Source of the DNA: Zantedeschia hybrid cultivar
Taxonomy: Eukaryota > Streptophyta > Magnoliopsida > Alismatales > Araceae
DNA: 64,000 nucleotides
Assembly: GCA_030544215.1 (NCBI GenBank)
Contig: JARZZO010000014.1
Coordinates: 42,437,734 to 42,501,733 of the forward strand
Reading direction: 5' to 3'
In this document: positions 42,579 to 53,159 of the stretch, piece by piece
Layout of the letters: each line of letters starts with the position of its first letter
Numbering within the stretch: position 1 is the stretch's first letter
The notes under the pieces: generated by a model
The model's input: only the letters and a program-made list of their open reading frames with translations
Databases searched by the model: none
Told to the model about the DNA's origin: nothing
Program-made: the position numbers and the translations under genes

Positions 42579-45440
42579 CTACAACCAATTGCCCACAGTC
42601 TCGAGGCCCATCTTTTCCCGATGACGCTTAAACACAATTTGTGACAAAGGCTTAATCAGTGGATCTGCAATATTGTCTTCTGATGGTACACGCTCTACCA
42701 TCACATCTTCCTTTGCAGCAATCTCCCAAATTAGGTGGAAGCGCCTTAGAATATGCTTCGACCTTTGGTGAGACCGAGGTTCCTTCGCCTGTGCGATGGC
42801 CCCATTATTATCACATAATAATGGGATGGGAGCCGATATGTTGGGAACTGTGTCAAGTTTCGAGATGAATTTTTTCATCCAGACTGCTTCTTTGGCAGCT
42901 TCAGCCGCAGCTATATACTCTGCCTCTGTCGTTGAATCCGCAGTCGTTTCTTGCTTGGAATTCTTCCAACTGACTGCCCCTCCATTTAACATGAATACAA
43001 ATCCAGACATGGATTTGCTATCATCTGCATCTGACTGGAAACTAGAGTCTGTATATGCTCTCAATTGCAAGTCCTCTTCTCCTCCATATAGCAACAAAAG
43101 ATCCTTAGTTCTTCTCAAGTACTTAAGGATGCATTTCACTGCTTTCCAGTGCTCTTCGCCTGGATCATTCTGATATCTGCTGGTAATGCTCAAAGCATTG
43201 GCCACATCAGGGCGAATACATAGCATGGCATACATGATCGACCCTATTGCCGAGGCATAGGGTACCCGACTCATGTGCTCTACTTCCTTAGGTGTTCTAG
43301 GGGCCATGCCCTTAGATAGGTAAATTCCATGTCTCATAGGAATGAGACCCCTTTTGAAATTTTACAACTGGAATCTCCTGAGTATAATATCTATGTACAT
43401 GGATTGGGACATTCCCAGCATCCTTTTTGATCTATCACGATAGATCCTTATGCTCAGCACATAGGATGTTTCTCCCAAATCCTTCATAGAGAATGTCTTG
43501 GACAACCAAGGCTTCGTTGATGTCAGCATCCTTACATCATTCCCAATGAGTAAGATGTCATCAACATAGAGGACTAAGAATGTCACTGAGCTCCCACTGA
43601 ACTTTTTTGTAAACACAGGGTTCGTCTTCATTTCAAATGAAGTCAAAAGATTTGATAACCTCATCAAATTTCAAATTTCAAATTCCAACTTTGAGACGCC
43701 TACTTCAATCCATAAATGGATTTATGAAGCTTGCATACTTTATTGGGATGCTGCTTAGATGTGAATCCATCAGGTTGTACCATATACACCTCTTCTGACA
43801 AGTTTCCATTAAGGAAGGCTGTCTTCACATCTATCTGCCAGATCTCATAATCTAGGTATGCTGTAATGGTAAGGAGGATTCTAATTGACTTTATCATTGC
43901 TACTGGTGAAAAAGTTTTGTCATAGTCAATTCCTTGTCTTTGATGATATCCTTTTGCCACCAGACGAGCCTTATAAGTGTCAATTTGTCCATTTGCTCCG
44001 ATCTTCTTTTTGAAGATCTATTTGCAGCCGATAGGGACCATCCCTTCAGGTATGTCAACAAAGTTCCAAACTTGATTGGTATACATGGATTGGATTTCTG
44101 AATCCATAGCTTCCTTCCATTTCTCGGAGTCAGAATTACGAATTGCCTCCTGATAGGATTGAGGATCATCATCCTCATTTATTTGTACCTTAGACGAACT
44201 GTTAGAGACATGTCTATCTCTCAGGTTCTCTAGGTACCGTACCAGATCTTCGTAATATCTATCTTTTATTTTGAGCATTTTCCGTAGATGGCGTGTCATC
44301 TAATGAGACTGTGTCCCCAATTTGTAGTTCATGGACCTTGTCTAGTTCTATCTGGCTCCCACTGTTTTTCTGGAGGAGATATTCCTTCTCCAGGAATACA
44401 GCTCTTTTGACCACTAAGACCCTTTGCTCAGAAGGGTGATAGAAATAATATCCAAATGTCTCTTTTGGATATCCCACAAACCTACACTTGTCTGTTCTCG
44501 ACTCAAGCTTATCTACGTCATTCCTTTTCACATGGGCAGGACACCCCAAAACCTTAATATGATTAAAGTTCGATTTCCTTCCCTTCCATATCTCATATGG
44601 TGTGGTAGGAACTGACTTACTCGAAACCCTGTTTAACAAGTAGGCTGCAGTCTCTAAAGTGTACCCCCATAGAGACAATGGTAATTCTGCCAAGGAATCA
44701 TGGAACGGACCATGTCTAACAAAGTCCTATTTCTCCTTTCAGATATACCATTATGCTGTGGCGTATCTGGTGGGGTCCACTGAGAAATTATTCTATTGTC
44801 CTTCAGGTAAGAAGTAAATTCGAGACTTAAGTATTCACCTCCTCGATCTGATCGAAGAGTTTTAATACTTTTATCAGTCTGCTTCTCTACTTCATTCTTA
44901 TATTCCTTAAACTTCTCAAAAGCTTGTGATTTATATCTCATTAAATACACACAACCATATCTAGAGAAGTCATCAATAAAAGAAATGAAATAGAGATATC
45001 CTCCTTTAGCTTTGATTGACATGGGTCCACATACATCTGTGTGTATGAGTTCCAGAATCTCAGCAACCTTTTCACCATGTCCACTAAAACTAGCTTTGGT
45101 TATCTTCCCCACGAGACATGACTCACATGTATCAAATGATTTGAATTCGAATGAATTCAAGTATCCATTTGAACATAGGTGAGAAATCCTTTTCTTTCTT
45201 ATAAGACTAAGTTTGCAATGCCAAAGATATGCAGGATTCACTTCTTCTGTCTTATCACTGGAAACCTGCATTGCATCATTACATGTATCCAATACATATA
45301 ACCCATTGAACAAATAACCATTAGCTATAATCAAACCATTATTGATAATAGAGCACCCAGTGCTAGTTATCGTCAAAGAATAACCATCATTGTTTAAGCA
45401 GGAAATAGATACAATGTGTCTGATAATTTTTGAAACAAAA
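42579..45440 (-). pseudogene. pol: Copia-D pol: protease, integrase, RT, RNase H, with frameshifts
   Basis: Read from 45,440 downward: GAG pre-integrase (PAYLWHCKLSLIRKKRISHL, CESCLVGK), integrase core with HTDVCGPM, SDRGGEY and ISERRNRTLLD, then LPLSLWGYTLETAAYLLNR, a linker, and RT with QIDVKTAFLNG and YVDD (about 43,563, FLVLYVDDILLIG). RNase H is complete (YTDSSFQ, DSTTEAEY, LCDNNGAIAQ) and ends GNWL-stop at 42,579. At least five frame changes are visible, near 43,350, 43,690, 43,930, 44,260 and 44,670. Catalytic residues of integrase and RT are kept, so this copy is less eroded in key sites than Copia-B. Confidence 0.9.
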
Positions 45441-46485
45441 TAACATTATGTTAACTCCAGAATTATTCCAGAAGGTAAACTAAGATGAGCAGTCTCCACA
45501 GCTTTAGCAGCAACTATAGCTCCATTGCCCATCCTTAGTTGGATCTCTCTTTTGTCAAGTCTTTTTTTATTTGTTAGTACCTGTAAAGAATTGCAGATAT
45601 GAGATGCGCATCCAGTATCCAATACCCATGATGTGGATCTCATAAGAGACAAATTTAAGTCAATGACAAAAATACCTTCATTTAGAATTGCCTTGCAATT
45701 CCTTTTCCAGTGACCTGTCTGTCCACACCGAAAGCATTTGCTGTCTTTTTTATCCTTCTTGCCCTTGCCCTTGCCTGCCTTGGTGATCTGATTACCTTTA
45801 GTCGGTTTCATTCCTTTCTTTTTATTGGGTGTCTGGATGGTCTTCCTTTTCTTGTTGATCCGACCAACAATCATTACAGAAGATGGTTTCTCCTTCTACA
45901 TGGTCCCTTCAGCACTCTTTAACTTGTTTAGGAGTTCTGGTAGAGAAACCTCAATTCTATTCATGTTAAAGTTCATGATGAAGGGAGAAAAAGATTCAGG
46001 CAATGACTAGAGAATGAGATCAATGCTAAGTTCAAGATCCAACTTGAATCCTAGCACATTGAGTCTCTTTATCCACTCCATCTTTTTCAGTACATGAGTC
46101 TGTACTGAAGCACCCTCAGACATCCTAGTCTTGAAAAGTTTCTTGCAGAGCTCATACCTCTCTATCCTACCCTGCTCACCAAAGAGCTGGCGTAGTTAGA
46201 GAAGTATAGCTCTACAATCTGTCTTTTCAAATTGCCTTTGTAGCTCGGGAGTCATAGAGGCCAGTATATAACACTGCGCAAGGGAAGAATCTTCCGACCA
46301 TTTTGCATAATTTAATTGATCACCTCCTCGGCATCAGCGGGAGGCTCAGGTTGAATCGTGTCTAACACGTACACAATCTTTTCGGCTGTTAAGACTATTT
46401 GCAGATTACGTAGCCAGACTTGAAAATTAGGTCTAGTCAATTTGTTTGTATACAAGATGCTACGGAGGGGATTCGACAATGACAT
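45441..46485 (-). pseudogene. gag: Copia-D gag and protease start, broken
   Basis: It starts at ATG 46,485 (MSLSNPLRSILYTNKLTRPN), with PNFQVWLRNLQIVLTAEK and YVLDTI as in plant copia capsid proteins, then a stop and several frame changes. The last 142 codons are open (45,874-45,446): a lysine-rich stretch, a complete zinc knuckle CFRCGQTGHWKRNC, and the protease motif SWVLDTGCASHI. The knuckle and the protease aspartate are intact. Confidence 0.87.
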
Positions 46486-46659
46486 GATAATCTAAATGAA
46501 AAATAAAAGACAATATTTTAGCATGCGTTCAAGGTTCTAACTTTAGATATGGTTTCCTATCTTAGTTAGCTTCACTATTTTGCGTCAAACTATATGACTC
46601 TCAATCATATAGAACGGGAGATCATGGCGATCATCCTAGTGGGTCGGAATCCCAACAAA

Positions 46660-46965
46660 ACTGAGATGCAACCTGGTGGAAAGCACAACAAATCACATCC
46701 CATTCCTTGGGCAGTCAACAACACTTGCATCCAATGCAATATCCGACTTTCGGCCCCCGAGCAGTCATCCCCTTGTGGAAAGCACAACAAATGATACTCC
46801 CAGTTATATCGCACCACCATTACTATACAACAACGAGTTCGTGACCCGACCCTTATGGAAAGCACAACAAGGCCAAGTTCAGTCCTTCATCCCATTGAAG
46901 CAAAGCTTTAGGGCTGAGATCTTGCCACTAAATCATGAACCTTGTGGAAAGCACAACAAATCCAT
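46660..46965 (-). repeat. Copia-D leader with four copies of a hairpin motif
   Basis: Read on the minus strand, TTGTTGTGCTTTCCACAAGG or a one-base variant occurs four times, near 46,944, 46,855, 46,775 and 46,678, spaced about 80-97 bp. Each can form TTGTG-CTTTC-CACAA; one copy uses a G-U type pair and one has a mismatch. The same hairpin appears once in the Copia-B leader with a different loop. No gene is seen between 46,486 and 46,660. Confidence 0.7.
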
Positions 46966-47349
46966 GAATGGCATTCAGTCACCCTATAATGGTGGAGGGC
47001 CATGACGGCTTTTAAAGCCACGTTCACAGGTCTAATATTTAATAAAGGGAGAATTTTGTTTTTATCTTGGTGTCACCTTAAGTGGTAGAATAAATATATT
47101 CGTGCTATGTATTTATTGTATCTAATAATTATGTATTTATTGTATCTAATAATTGCTCAAAATAAATGCATCCCATGCAAATAAATAAGCCTAGGTGATC
47201 ATGGACTCTCCGTAAAGCTACGCTGATATCCAGCTTACTTCCCAAGCAGCAGGACCATCCTTGGAATTCATCCATCGTACCTTCAAGTTCCATTCGCAGC
47301 ATTAATTACAATAATTACACGGCTCGCAGGTGTAGGCGTTCGGAACGTC
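46966..47349. other. Unassigned sequence right of Copia-D
   Basis: No gene or clear element boundary is seen. It contains two direct copies of a short AT-rich unit (ATGTATTTATTGTATCTAA, at about 47,107 and 47,130). It may be the most upstream part of Copia-D or sequence left by a deletion. Confidence 0.35.
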
Positions 47350-48217
47350 CCTCGCCGCTGCTGCGGGCTTCGGGCGAGGGCTTCCCCGTTCGTCTTAGCA
47401 CTGCGGAGATTTAAGGGGGGTTAGAAATAAAGATGTGTGATTGCCAGGAGCATTACCTTTCGGCCCTGTACTCCGCAAGATTGTAAGAGTGATCGCGTTT
47501 TGAGGGAGCGGGAGATGGTGGTTTCCCCTTCTCTTCCTCCGGCCGGCCAGAGGAGGAGAGCTCGGCAGTCTGCGCGCAGAATCTGGTAAGAGCCCCTGAA
47601 AAGAGAAGACAAACAAAGAAAAGAAATAGCTCGATTAGAACTGTGATATGTAGAATATATCCATAAAAATATAAAAGCTAACTAGAATTGGAGGGAGACG
47701 CACTGGATGGGTGTTTGGGGAGGGAAGGTGACCATATGTTATGGCCACCCACCTCCCGTTTTTTATTAGAAACCTCTGGGGGTAAAGGGTGCTAAGTCAT
47801 CCTAAGATGCATGCATGTAGATGGGGGGGTGCTCGTGTGTGAAAAGTGAAGTGATGTGTCGAAAGTGGAAAGAAGAGTGAGAGAGGGAACTGTTACGGAA
47901 TGGATGGAAAGTGGGAATGTAATGAAGTGGAAAGGAAAAAAGTAAGAGAGGGTTAAAAAGACAAGCCCGTTTGGAGTGCGAAGGATTCCTCTTGAAGCTT
48001 CTCTTGAAACTCTCTGACTCCTTGACCGCTCGACTCCTCAAAGCCGACTCACTTGCCAACCTCCTTTGAGTCTCTCCAACCCCAGAAACTCCTTCCAACC
48101 CCCCTGCTCGAGGGGACATAGGGGGTTTAAATAGGTGAAGGAAAAATAGGGGTCTAAATCCCCGTAAATCATCTTGGAGCCAATGGGAAGTGGTCAAGGA
48201 TCGGAGATGGCGCGCGC
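47350..48217 (-). repeat. Probable Tat-type LTR fragment
   Basis: Direct similarity to the other Tat LTRs is weak, but the layout matches on the minus strand. A TATTTAAA box lies at about 48,132. About 595 bp downstream is a GGCC palindrome (CCTCCGGCCGGCCAGAGG, about 47,537), then a donor-like AAAGGTAATG and CCTGGCAATCACACATC, which resembles the end of U5 in Tat-1 and Tat-2. Tat-2 begins exactly at 48,218. A host promoter with a first exon is the other possibility; no coding sequence supports it. Confidence 0.45.
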
Positions 48218-48958
48218 TGTGAGTGCTTAAAATGATTGTGTGATTATCATGAAAAATCTATGTTGTTTAGGTGCAAAATAAACCTATTAAAAAGAAACTA
48301 TGTGAAGTGATCGCCAGAAACTTTTGACTTAAAAGTTCCAAAAGAAGGTTTTGATCGCCTACCTGTTTAAACGCGGAAGATGTTGAGTCCTTGATTCCCC
48401 TCCTTCAGCCGGCTGAAGAAAGAGAGCCCTTCCTTTTCCTTTGTTCTTGCTGTTGAGTTTGAATTTGAGGATCGTCCAGAATTCTTTGATTTGTGTGTTG
48501 ATTTCCTCCCCTTTTGATTCTCCTTTGCGGCTTGCAAGAAATATAAAGAAGAATAAAGAAATGATGATAACTTAAGCAAAAGTAATATCCATTCTAATCA
48601 GAGTTTTAAACATGCAACTAAACATAGAACTCACTTGTTGGAATGGTCTTTGAAACCCCTTTAAATTGGTTTTGAAAATGATGCTAATGTAGTATGTGTT
48701 TGCATGAAGTGATGTGATGGAGAATGTAGAATTAATGAAGATATGAATATGAAAAGTGCAGAAATGAATTGAAAAACTTATGCCGATTGGATGAAGCCTT
48801 GAATTGGATGAAGATTGGATGAAGAACGGACGCCGACTTCTGGAAACAACAGCACTTCGGCGTTAGGACGTCGTTGCTTAGATCTTCAATTCGTTATCGC
48901 CTCAACTTTAACTCTAATTCCAACTCTCTCTTTTTTTTCACCCATTCAAGATGTAGGG

Positions 48959-48966
48959 TATTTATA
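48959..48966 (-). promoter_or_regulatory. TATA box in the Tat-2 3' LTR
   Basis: The minus strand reads TCTATAAATACCC. It is the counterpart of the Tat-1 TATA box. Confidence 0.6.
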
Positions 48967-49072
48967 GACTTCTTCTGCGTCCGCGGATTTACATGAAGAA
49001 ATTTGGGATTTATCCATCTTAACCAACAGATAAATACAGATTAATTCATCTTTATCTGTAATTATCTAAAAC

Positions 49073-49350
49073 GCGTCAACCATGGATGACGCCTTTCAGA
49101 TTGATTAGGATAAAGATAAACATCCGGGAAAACTTATCTTTATCTGTATTAGCTAAAACGCGTCTATGTGTATAGACGTCTTGTACACTAATAAGGATAA
49201 ACATCCGGAAGCGAAGTAGAAATAATTTAAGAAACCTAAAACGCGTCATGTCTCTTAGACGCCTTTTAGCTAATTAATCAAATGATTAAAATTCAAATTT
49301 AAACGTTAAAATAAGAATAAAGTTTAAATGACGTCCACACAGGTAGACGT
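49073..49350 (-). repeat. N10 dyads in the Tat-2 LTR
   Basis: Left half-sites start at 49073, 49160, 49243 and 49331 (plus-strand numbering). All have a 10-bp centre, and two right halves read GACGT. They lie in U3, as in Tat-1. Confidence 0.88.
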
Positions 49351-49545
49351 GCTTTATACTTCTTCATATTTTAACTGAAATTTGAGTTAAAATTAATTTA
49401 ATTGATTAACTTAGACATGTCTGTTAAACCCGACACTCAAAAAGATCAATAAAAATTAATCAATGATTAAATATCAGACCACTATGAGGCATTATTATAT
49501 GATATGAAATTTACTCAAAATGACGTCAAAATTAGCGTGTCTACA

Positions 49546-50750
49546 GCTGCTTCACCTTGGCATCGTCTTTGCAAGGGAGTGAAATGAAATGGAATGTACT
49601 GAAAAGGTGATGCCAAGGTGTGATGAGACACGCTCTAAACATCACATGATTGGAATTTTTCTCAAAATCATTAATGAAGATAGTTTAAGGAAATCAATGG
49701 AATCAATCCTGTCTGGATGAGGTAGACAAGGAAATAAAATAAAGTCGATCAACCTCCACAGAGTGGGAGGTACCCCAGGTCGTAGACACTACAGGTTTCA
49801 TCATGGAGAGCGTTTGCCAGTCAATGTGGACGTGCTACAACCATGATGGATCTTAAAAGAAAACAAGAAATATTAGATAAAGAGTCCAATCATGGATAGA
49901 ATTCCGAGGATATCTTTAAGCGAGCCTCAAAGATAATCAAGATACTCAATTCAGAATGGAATATTTCATATCATGTTGAGATTATTTGATTAATGGTCTG
50001 AAACTTAATCAGTAATTAATCCTTATCACAATGATTTCAAAGTCCTACATGATGCATGCTGGGCTAAAAGAAAAATATAAAGTTAAATAAAATATAAATT
50101 AATCAAGGATAATATTGTTAAATTGTCATTAATGAGTCAAGATACCAATTCTTGTAATTCAGTGCTAAGCCGAAGCTCGTTTATCCACGCACCGTTTCAC
50201 AAAAGTGGAACCATCGTCCCCACTAATTAACAATCCAACGGCCTATCCGTGCGATTAAGAATTCTCAGGAATTATCACTATTTTTGTTGTAGGGGAACTC
50301 AAATTCCAGTTTCATCAAAACCACAAGGTCCTTGATATAATCTAGTAAATATTTAACATATAATAATGCAAATGATTTTCATGGAATAGTACAAGGGTAG
50401 AAATAACCGTCTTTCTAGCCACGGTTAGGACTTCATAAATTCCCACAGTGAGATCTTCTTGATATTTCCAACGTTACTCAGGTTTTCTTGAATTTCCTAC
50501 AATCAAAATCATTAATAATTCGAAACAAATATTCAGTTTAAACATAAAAAACCACAAAATTTCGGATAAATCACAGAAAAGATAAAACGCGTCGTGTCAA
50601 GCAGATGCCATTCAACATTGAAATGTGGTGGTTCTCCTCGACGCCTTTTATTCACAGAAACAGGTTTCTGGTTGTTCTCTACTCGAATTCCAACTCTACC
50701 AATGCACATCCCTTATCCAATCCGGAAAAGTCTTCCTAGGATCGCAATTC
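49546..50750. other. Tat-2 3' region between the 3' LTR and the antisense gene
   Basis: No gene is seen here. Next to the LTR, the minus strand reads CCAAGGTGAAGCAGC, a possible but weak polypurine tract. Two N10 dyads lie at 50,589 and, more degenerate, at 50,625. The rest is AT-rich sequence without recognisable features. Confidence 0.6.
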
Positions 50751-50754
50751 CTTC

Positions 50755-50762
50755 TATATAAA
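50755..50762 (+). promoter_or_regulatory. TATA box of the antisense gene
   Basis: TATATAAA in the context CTTCTATATAAACACCC lies 135 bp upstream of the first ATG (50,897). No other ATG occurs between a start site some 30 bp after the box and 50,897. This supports a plus-strand transcript independent of the LTR promoter. Confidence 0.6.
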
Positions 50763-50896
50763 CACCCTTAGGTTGTTCCCAAGCAATCCTACCATAATCC
50801 AAAGATCCAAGGTTGAGTTTTCTTCCAAGGTTTCAAGGTTTCTTCAAAGTTTCCAAGGTTTTCAAGCTTCAAGAAGGAAGAACTCCGAAAAAAAGG

Positions 50897-52265
50897 ATGG
50901 ATTCTTCAAACAAGAGGATGAAGATGTCGCTAGAGAAAATCTCCGACGTGGAGAATCACCTCAACGGAAGGAATCCCAATCTTCAAGTAAGTTGAATCAA
51001 CTTCCCTTCAATTCGTTCTTGTTCTTTCATGTTCTTCGTCTTATTCTTCATGTTCTTCCTTTCGTTTCCAGAATTATCCCATGTTTCCTGGCCCAAGAAA
51101 GTTCACCTTCCTCCCTTGGATTCGCAAACTTGCAAAAAGTGTTAAGCTTTCCATGCAAGTTTTCATCTCCAAGTGGAATCTTCAAGGATTAGTAGTGCTT
51201 GCCAAACATTACAAGAGTGCGAACGTAGATTGGGCGGCTATGGGTGCCTTGATCGAGTGGTGGCATCCCCAAACTCATACGTTCTTATTCCAAGACTTCG
51301 AATGCACGATCCTTTTAGAGGAGGCGGAGCTTCTATTGGGTCTCCCAAAGACCAAAGATAAGATGACTTTAACAAGAGAGAGAATCACCGGTCAACAATT
51401 GTTGACATCGATCATGAAGGATCCTTCAGAGGCTAAAGGATGCCTTACCAGAAAGGGGATCAATCTTGCAAAGCTCGCTGAGTGGACTCTATATGAGATT
51501 GATGATCTAATGGAGGATGAAGCGGAGGATGTGACGAAAGCTTTCGTCACATGCCTTGCTGGTGCCTTGTTCTTCCCTGCGCAGGATAACATCTTAGAAG
51601 ATGACCAGCTCAGTGCTATCTGCGTAATCTTTGAAGGTAAATCCATTAGCACTGCACTTTTGGCATATCTTTACAGCGGGCTTTCTGCGGCATCTGTAGG
51701 TCGTCCTCCCTATGGGTGCATGTTACTCTTTGCCTTATGGGTTGAACTTCACTTCAAGTTTGAGTACTGCAAGAAGATGCCTCCAAGACCATCTCAAATT
51801 TACTTGAATAGTCCAATCCACTGCATTGCCAACATTGTAAAGTTCAACGAGCACATGGTCAACAAAGTCCCAAAACTCAAGACCCGAGCCGACTGGAGAG
51901 AGTATCTGAAGCTTATGACATCCGATATATTTGACTCTTCTCCACTCGCTCTTGTTGGAAATCCTGTTTGGGTGCGCCGCACATCGGGAGCGGATCTCAA
52001 GTTGATTGGAGCCACCGAGTTCGTGTTATACAATCCCTATCGGTGCCTTACTCAGCTTAGCTTGGGCCATCGTGAATTCCCCGAGTTCTCCTTTACATCC
52101 CCGATCAAGAAGCGTGCCTTGGAATCCGACGAAGATTATGAAGCCATAGAAATCATCACTACCTTATGGAACCTTGGCTTCAGTTACCGTGTAAAATCCT
52201 CTAAAGATAGAGATAGAGGATTGAAATTTCCTTACCTCAAAGGTCTTCATGAAATTCTTCCTTAA
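50897..52265 (+). CDS. Plant-mobile-domain protein, antisense gene of Tat-2
   Basis: Predicted as two exons: 50,897-50,986 (30 codons) and 51,072-52,265, joined across an 85-nt intron with CAA/GTAAGT and TTTCCAG/AA sites, giving 427 residues. Exon 2 carries the signature of the plant mobile domain (aminotransferase-like PMD): NLQGLVVLAKHYKSANVDW, WWHPQTHTFLF at about residue 93, and ECTILLEEAELLLGLP at about 107-122, followed by a helical region to the C terminus. PMD proteins occur as host genes (MAIN/MAIL group) and in MULE and gypsy elements. Extra antisense frames between integrase and the 3' LTR are known in the Tat lineage. The frame is open from end to end, unlike gag-pol of the same element. 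Function is unknown; the protein is probably nuclear by analogy with MAIN. It could instead be a captured host gene. Confidence 0.8.
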
Positions 52266-52293
52266 ATGTCCTCTTTCTCTCTTTTTATGATGT

Positions 52294-52311
52294 AATAAAG
52301 GATTGAATAAA
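52294..52311 (+). terminator. Poly(A) signals of the antisense gene
   Basis: AATAAA occurs at 52,294-52,299 and again at 52,306-52,311, 30-45 bp after the stop codon of the PMD gene. Confidence 0.55.
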
Positions 52312-52919
52312 GAGCTATTTTTCATGCCTTGAAACCTTTCCTTAACTTCCTGTGATGTGCCTATGATCTTTCCTTTAGTAAAAACTGGATTTTTCCTGAA
52401 AATATGATATTTCGGGTTCTGTTAATGCGAAACGCGTCCACTCAGAAAGACGTCTTTCAACCATAATTCCTTTTCCAGAAATTCAATTTAATCCTCAAAA
52501 ACCTGATTTATGCTTAAATAGCGTCTACCAATCCTGACGCCTTTAAACTCTCTCTCCTACTTTTCCCAGGATTCTGCCATTAATTCAGTGATTAATCGCC
52601 TAAAACGCGTCTGTACACTTAGACGCCTTTCATCAGCATCCTCTGTATGGCTCTGACCAGAATTGGAGGTAATCTTAAACGCGTCAGCTTGCCAAGACGT
52701 CTGTCACTTAATTTCAAACAGCTGTCCTTGCCGCCTCAACTTATGCGCCTTAAAACGCGTCTGTCTGAATCGACGCCTTTTAGCTTTCTGTTTACAGACC
52801 TGCGAAGGCCCCTTTCTTCCTCACTTTTTCCCTAGCTTTCTCTTTCTTCAACTCCGGCGATCTCCGAGCTCCGGCGATCCCTCTCTTTCTCTCTCTCAAA
52901 ACTCCCCTTTTTCGGACTT
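52312..52919 (+). repeat. Noncoding stretch with five N10 dyads
   Basis: Left half-sites start at 52434, 52521, 52607, 52681 and 52757, all with a 10-bp centre. No gene is seen up to the CT-rich tract at about 52,830-52,915, which precedes a small open frame. Confidence 0.85.
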
Positions 52920-53159
52920 ATGGAGCGTGGCGAGGGCTCTAGGAAGATGAAGGCTTTGGCCAAAAGACGGCGGAGGCACGAAGAGGAAGTCCCAGAGGAG
53001 GTGCCGGAGGCGCTAGCCGAGGTGGCGGCGTTTTTGGAGGAAGAGATCCCTCCACCGGCGCCTATAGCTATGGAAGAAGAAGAGGAGGGCGACCTCCACA
53101 CGGTAAGCTCTCTGTGGTTTGAATGGGGTGAGAAAAGAGGGGGAAAGGGGTTCTCTTAA
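52920..53159 (+). CDS. Small charged open frame, possible first exon of a second antisense gene
   Basis: 79 codons from an ATG that directly follows a CT-rich, leader-like tract. The peptide starts MERGEGSRKMKALAKRRRRH and turns into a strongly acidic part (EEEVPEEVPEALAEV, MEEEEEG). A good splice donor (CACACG/GTAAGC) lies at 53,102/53,103, so only about 61 codons may be coding and further exons would lie downstream. None is obvious before integrase of the opposite strand. No family is recognised. It may equally be a chance frame. Confidence 0.3.
   Translation: MERGEGSRKMKALAKRRRRHEEEVPEEVPEALAEVAAFLEEEIPPPAPIAMEEEEEGDLHTVSSLWFEWGEKRGGKGFS

Larger units (their letters stand above)
40883..46965 (-). 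mobile_element. Copia-D: Ty1/copia element without a visible 5' LTR
   Basis: The 3' LTR (40,883-42,564), polypurine tract, RNase H, RT, integrase, protease, gag and a repeat-bearing leader follow each other on the minus strand. The LTR ends (TGTTAG...CCAACA) match the Copia-A/C type. I cannot find a 5' LTR or a tRNA-Met primer site upstream of the leader, so the 5' end is probably deleted, or so diverged that I miss it. The flank CTTTA (40,878-40,882) has no recognisable partner. Confidence 0.82.
48218..49545 (-). repeat. 3' LTR of Tat-2
   Basis: 1,328 bp. On the minus strand it starts TGTAGACACGC and ends AGCACTCACA. A TATA box lies at 48,959-48,966, four N10 dyads at 49,073-49,350, a palindrome CTTCAGCCGGCTGAAG at about 48,404-48,419, and a splice-donor-like CAGGTAGGC at about 48,356-48,364. 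Confidence 0.93.

Noticed and set aside
47400..48217. Promoter and first exon of a host gene on the minus strand (TATTTAAA box, donor-like sites).
   Set aside because: No coding sequence or domain follows, and the layout matches the Tat LTRs. It is kept only as a probable LTR.
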